A DNA stretch of 64,000 nt from Xanthomonas sp. DAR 34887 (GTDB lineage Bacteria; Pseudomonadota; Gammaproteobacteria; Xanthomonadales; Xanthomonadaceae), in contig NZ_CP162490.1 in assembly GCF_041245805.1 (NCBI RefSeq), positions 4,937,001 through 5,001,000 on the forward strand. The letters are read 5' to 3'. Under the pieces are notes generated by a model that worked only from the letters and a program-made list of their open reading frames with translations, was not told where the DNA came from and did not search any database. The translations under genes and the position numbers were made by a program. Below are positions 58,966-64,000 of this stretch, piece after piece (the first letter of the stretch is position 1; every line of letters starts with the position of its first letter).

Positions 58966-59583
58966 CTACTCCGCCTGCGCGGCGCCGACCGCGCGCAGGC
59001 AGAAACCGCACACCGCCTCGACCAGGCGATCGCTGTCGCGCGGGCCGTCGCGGCTGGGTGCGGTCGGGCCGACCAGGGCTTCGGTGTAGGCGCCGACCAG
59101 GCAGGCCGCGGCCGCGTCCAGGTCCTGCGCGGGGAATTCGCCCGCGGCCACGCCGTCGGCGAGGATGCCCTTGAACAGATCGCCGAACAGGCGCCGGCAG
59201 CGGATGCGCTCGGCATCCACCTCCGGCTCCACCGGCTCGGCAATGAAGGCGTAGGCCAGCCCCGGCCCGGCCAGCGCGCGGCGCACGAACGAGGCGATCG
59301 CCGCGCGCAGGCGATGCGCCGCCGGCGCCGGTTCGGCGGCGATGCCGCGCAGGATCGCCAGTTCGTAATCCACCGCCGCGGTCAGCACTTCCACGAACAG
59401 TTCGGCCTTGGACGGAAAGTGGCGGTAGATCAGCCCGGTGGACACCCCCGCCTCGGCCGCCACCGCGGTCACCGGCGCGCCGCGGAAGCCGCCGGCGGCG
59501 ACCAACCGCCGCGCCGCCAGCAAGATCCGCTGGCGGTTGCCGGCGAGGCGTTCTTCCATCAGCGCGGAGCGTTTGTAGGCCAT
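58966..59583 (-). CDS. TetR-family regulator divergent from liuA
   Basis: 205 residues. The HTH (about 20-62) includes ILLAARRLVAAGGFRGAPVTAVAAEAGVSTGLIYRHFPSKAEL; the rest is a helical ligand-binding domain. It is divergent from isovaleryl-CoA dehydrogenase with a 133-base gap that holds an AT-rich imperfect palindrome. It probably responds to an acyl-CoA and controls the leucine/isovalerate genes. This is an inference from position. Confidence 0.85.
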   Translation of the reverse strand: MAYKRSALMEERLAGNRQRILLAARRLVAAGGFRGAPVTAVAAEAGVSTGLIYRHFPSKAELFVEVLTAAVDYELAILRGIAAEPAPAAHRLRAAIASFVRRALAGPGLAYAFIAEPVEPEVDAERIRCRRLFGDLFKGILADGVAAGEFPAQDLDAAAACLVGAYTEALVGPTAPSRDGPRDSDRLVEAVCGFCLRAVGAAQAE

Positions 59584-59599
59584 GGGGTGATTCTAGGTT

Positions 59600-59616
59600 C
59601 AATTAATGAATTATTG
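59600..59616. promoter_or_regulatory. Candidate TetR operator
   Basis: CAATTAATGAATTATTG is a 17-base imperfect palindrome (six of eight pairs match), 17 bases from the TetR start and about 100 bases before liuA, and clearly more AT-rich than its surroundings. Confidence 0.5.
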
Positions 59617-59716
59617 TTCACTTCTTCGCCGTTCCCGGCTACGCTGGCGTCCATTCCCCGGCGCCGCCTGGATTCTAGGCGCCCCGTCTGCCGCCCGCCT
59701 GCCTCCGGAGCCCGCC

Positions 59717-60880
59717 ATGCTGATGCCGTCGTTGAATTTCGAACTGGGCGAGGACATCGACCTGCTGCGCGACACCGTGGCCGCCTTCGCCGCGCGCGAG
59801 ATCGCGCCGCTGGCCGAGCAGGCCGACCGCGACAACGCGTTCCCGGCGCCCCTGTGGCGCAAGCTCGGCGAGCAGGGCCTGCTCGGGCTGACCGTGGAAG
59901 AGGAATACGGCGGCAGCGCGATGGGCTACCTGGCGCACGTGGTGGCGATGGAGGAGATCTCGCGCGCCTCGGGCGCGATCGGCCTGTCCTACGGCGCGCA
60001 TTCGAACCTGTGCGTGAACCAGTTGCGCAAGAACGGCAGCGAAGCGCAAAAGATGCGCTACCTGCCGCGGCTGTGCAGCGGCGAGCACGTCGGCGCGCTG
60101 GCGATGAGCGAGCCGGGTGCCGGTTCGGACGTGGTCTCGATGAAGCTGCGCGCCGAGCTGCGCGGCGACCGCTACGTGCTCAACGGCAACAAGATGTGGA
60201 TCACCAATGGTCCCGATGCCGACGTGCTGGTGGTCTACGCCAAGACCGACCCGGCCGGCGGCGCGCGCGGCATCACCGCGTTCCTGGTCGAGAAGGGCAT
60301 GCCCGGCTTCAGCACCGCGCAGAAGCTGGACAAGCTCGGCATGCGCGGCTCCAACACCTGCGAGCTGGTGTTCCAGGATTGCGAGGTGCCGGCGGAGAAC
60401 GTGCTGGGCAGCGTCGGCGGCGGCGTGCGCGTGCTGATGTCGGGCCTGGACTACGAGCGGCTGGTGCTGTCCGGCGGCCCGCTGGGGCTGATGGCCGCGG
60501 CGATGGACGTGGTGATGCCGTACGTGCACGAGCGCCGCCAGTTCGGCGAGGCGATCGGCAGCTTCCAGTTGATGCAGGGCAAGCTGGCCGACATGTACGT
60601 GGGCCTCAACGCCTGCCGCGCCTACGTGTACGCGGTGGCGCGCGCCTGCGACGCCGGCCGCACCACCCGCCAGGACGCCGCCGGCGCGATTTTGTACGCG
60701 GCCGAGAAGGCGACCTGGCTCACCGGCCAGGCGATCCAGGTGCTCGGCGGCAACGGCTACATCAACGACTATCCGACCGGGCGCCTGTGGCGCGACGCCA
60801 AGCTGTACGAGATCGGCGCCGGCACCTCGGAAATCCGCCGCATGCTGATCGGCCGCGAGCTGTTCGAGCGGACCAAGTGA
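59717..60880 (+). CDS. liuA: Isovaleryl-CoA dehydrogenase
   Basis: 387 residues from the ATG at 59717 (GGAG ribosome site). Acyl-CoA dehydrogenase signatures are ALAMSEPGAGSDV, KMWITNGPDADVLVVYAKTD and QAIQVLGGNGYINDYPTGRLWRDAKLYEIGAGTSEIRR. The catalytic base is read at E247 (GLDYERLVL), the position specific to isovaleryl-CoA dehydrogenase; most other family members use a Glu near the C-terminus. It oxidises isovaleryl-CoA to 3-methylcrotonyl-CoA with FAD. liuB follows after a REP pair. Confidence 0.93.
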   Translation: MLMPSLNFELGEDIDLLRDTVAAFAAREIAPLAEQADRDNAFPAPLWRKLGEQGLLGLTVEEEYGGSAMGYLAHVVAMEEISRASGAIGLSYGAHSNLCVNQLRKNGSEAQKMRYLPRLCSGEHVGALAMSEPGAGSDVVSMKLRAELRGDRYVLNGNKMWITNGPDADVLVVYAKTDPAGGARGITAFLVEKGMPGFSTAQKLDKLGMRGSNTCELVFQDCEVPAENVLGSVGGGVRVLMSGLDYERLVLSGGPLGLMAAAMDVVMPYVHERRQFGEAIGSFQLMQGKLADMYVGLNACRAYVYAVARACDAGRTTRQDAAGAILYAAEKATWLTGQAIQVLGGNGYINDYPTGRLWRDAKLYEIGAGTSEIRRMLIGRELFERTK

Positions 60881-60896
60881 TGCTGTGCGCTTGATG

Positions 60897-60960
60897 TGTA
60901 GGAGCGGCTTTAGCCGCGACACGTTCCCGGTAGAGCGTCGCGGCTGAAGCCGCTCCTACA
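60897..60960. repeat. REP inverted pair between liuA and liuB
   Basis: Two facing REP cores (the first with a T variant, GGCTTTAGCC) fill the gap between two co-oriented genes of one pathway. It could dampen or punctuate read-through rather than end it. Confidence 0.8.
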
Positions 60961-60994
60961 CGGTCTCTCTTTTTCTCCTTTCGATGGTCCTGCC

Positions 60995-62605
<1,611 letters not shown>

Positions 62606-62673
62606 GCGGGCGCGAGCGCCCTGCTGTGCACACGCAACGGTCATTGGCCGGCCCACCAACCGTGGCCAATAGC

Positions 62674-63498
62674 TTTGCTGTTGCTGTTGCTGTTGCTGTC
62701 GCTTCTGCTGTTGCCATTGCTTCTGCCGTTGCTTCGCTTTTGATCTACGGGGTCCCCTCAGCGCGGCAGACCCAACGGGCGAATACCCGAAGGGCGGCGC
62801 ACAGGATGTGCGCCGTTTTTCGTTGGCACATGGGTGAGCCGGATAAAGGCGAAGCACTGCTTCGCCCCGGCGAACGGGCAGGCGCCGTGAGGCGCCTGCC
62901 CCGGACTTGGCCGCGTAGCGGACAAGTGCCATCGAAAAATGCCCGTTGGGTCTGCGGACCCGGAGCGCGCAGCGCGGAGGGCGCGCTGCGGGGTGTGCTT
63001 TCTTTTGGTTACTTTTCTTTGCACAAGCAAAGAAAAGTGACCCGCGCCAGCGGAAGCTGTTGCTCTTGCTGTGGCTCTTGCTTCAAAGCTCTTCGTAGCA
63101 GCGGCTTCAGCCGCGACAGGCATCATCGATCACGTCGGTCGCGGCTGACGCCGCTCCTACGGTTCTGCTCGTCCGGCACGCATATCTCAAGCAATAGCAA
63201 AAGCTTTCGCCTTGCGGCGAGTCACTTTTCTTTGCTCGCGCAAAGAAAAGTAACCAAAAGAAAGCGCGCCCTGCCGAGCGCCCTCCGCGCTGCGCGCTCC
63301 GGGTCCGCGTCCATGACGGGGATTCGCGGAAGGGGCATCCTGCCCCTGCCGCGAACGGCGCACATCCATGTGCGCCGCCCCTTCGGGGTTTTTCCCCGCC
63401 ATGGCCGCCGCTGCGGAAGGGAACCCGAAAAGTCAAAAGCACAAGCAACAGCCAAAGCAACTGCAACTGCAACTGCAACTGCAACTGCAACTGCGCAA
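62674..63498. repeat. Composite intergenic element, copy 2
   Basis: This copy has the same architecture and orientation as the element at 49208-49912. CTGTTG-type repeats come first, then the left module (including an identical stretch of about 150 bases matching 49379-49532), a REP pair (about 63092-63165), the inverted module, and CAACTG repeats. It has an extra insert of about 98 bases (62835-62932) with its own stem around GGCAGGCGCC/GGCGCCTGCC. It separates liuB from liuD. Long open frames through it lack any family similarity. Confidence 0.8.
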
Positions 63499-63533
63499 GC
63501 GACATACGACACTCTCTTTCCAGGCAACTGACC

Positions 63534-64000
63534 ATGGCCACGCCCGACCTGCCGATGTTCGACAAGATCCTGATCGCCAATCGCGGCGAGATCGCCTGCC
63601 GCGTGATCGCCACCTGCCGCAGACTCGGCATCGCGACCGTCGCCGTCTACTCCGATGCCGACCGCGACGCCCGCCACGTGCGCCTGGCCGATGAAGCGAT
63701 CCATATCGGCCCCGCCCCCGCACGCGACAGCTACCTGCGCGGCGAACGCATCCTCGACGCCGCCCAGGCCAGCGGCGCCCAGGCGATCCATCCCGGCTAC
63801 GGCTTCCTGTCCGAGAACGCCGACTTCGCCGACGCCTGCGCCGCGCGCGGGATCGTGTTCATCGGCCCGCCGCCGGCCGCGATCCGCGCCATGGGCGACA
63901 AGAGCGCGGCCAAGGCACTGATGCACGCCGCCGGCGTGCCGCTGACCCCGGGCTACCACGGCGAACGCCAGGAACCGGAGTTCCTGCGCGAACAGGCCGA
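63534..64000 (+). CDS. liuD: Methylcrotonyl-CoA carboxylase, biotin carboxylase (alpha) subunit, 5' part
   Basis: 156 codons are present and the gene continues past the window. The start MATPDLPMFDKILIANRGEI is followed by ACRVIATCRRLGIATVAVYSDAD and IHPGYGFLSENADFADAC, the N-terminal domain of biotin carboxylases; MGDKSAAKALMHAAGVPL leads into the ATP-grasp domain. Position after liuB identifies it as the methylcrotonyl-CoA carboxylase partner, although the propionyl/acetyl-CoA type cannot be excluded from this part alone. An ATG seven codons later is an alternative start. Confidence 0.88.
   Translation, partial: MATPDLPMFDKILIANRGEIACRVIATCRRLGIATVAVYSDADRDARHVRLADEAIHIGPAPARDSYLRGERILDAAQASGAQAIHPGYGFLSENADFADACAARGIVFIGPPPAAIRAMGDKSAAKALMHAAGVPLTPGYHGERQEPEFLREQA

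Overview
The window is GC-rich chromosomal DNA from a gammaproteobacterium of the family Xanthomonadaceae. I infer Xanthomonas or a close relative (Stenotrophomonas, Pseudoxanthomonas, Lysobacter). The reasons are the many intergenic REP-like hairpins built on GTAGGAGCGGCTTCAGCCGC, an XVIPCD-domain protein (the tag of Xanthomonadales type IV secretion effectors), an OhrR whose cysteines match the Xanthomonas pattern, and an isovaleryl-CoA/methylcrotonyl-CoA (liu) cluster. I see no phage, IS element, CRISPR array, rRNA or tRNA gene.

Layout. 1-8.3 kb: the end of mtfA, a tandem REP array, a secreted DUF1800/DUF1501 pair, PhoPQ with a PepSY-like protein, and dusA. 8.4-14.7 kb: metE behind a cobalamin riboswitch, a PDZ protein and a large secreted alpha/beta hydrolase. 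14.9-23 kb: a complete RND efflux pump facing its likely HK-RR regulator pair. 23-30.4 kb: purU, a stand-alone XVIPCD protein, two oxidoreductases, a sirtuin, and a convergent response regulator/histidine kinase pair. 30.5-38.3 kb: a trimeric autotransporter adhesin followed by a secreted subtilase, two VOC proteins, and an MFS transporter opposite a LysR regulator. 38.5-43.8 kb: nrdA-nrdB followed by a flavodoxin and a thioredoxin on the same strand; the nrdA promoter carries two NrdR-like boxes 32 bp apart and its leader holds a second cobalamin riboswitch. 44-49 kb: EF-hand and Gly/Ser-rich exported proteins opposite an OmpR/EnvZ-type system, a secreted esterase and a second sirtuin. 50-58.8 kb: ohr/ohrR, zapE, a hydrolase, a DMT transporter, a COG0523 GTPase and a MerC-like protein sharing a Zur-type box, a secreted nuclease and cytochrome c5. 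59-64 kb: a TetR regulator and the liuA, liuB and (partial) liuD genes of leucine/isovalerate breakdown.

How the parts fit. Both cobalamin riboswitches precede B12-independent enzymes (MetE, class I ribonucleotide reductase). This implies B12-dependent counterparts elsewhere in the genome, with these genes turned down when B12 is present. Four two-component systems and many exported proteins suggest a cell tuned to envelope and surface conditions.

The least explained structure is a composite intergenic element of about 700-820 bp, present twice in direct orientation (49.2-49.9 and 62.7-63.5 kb). Each copy is an inverted pair of one hairpin-rich module around a central REP pair, with hexamer repeats (CTGTTG/CAACAG type) at the ends. 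The two copies flank a 13 kb block, and the second lies between liuB and liuD.
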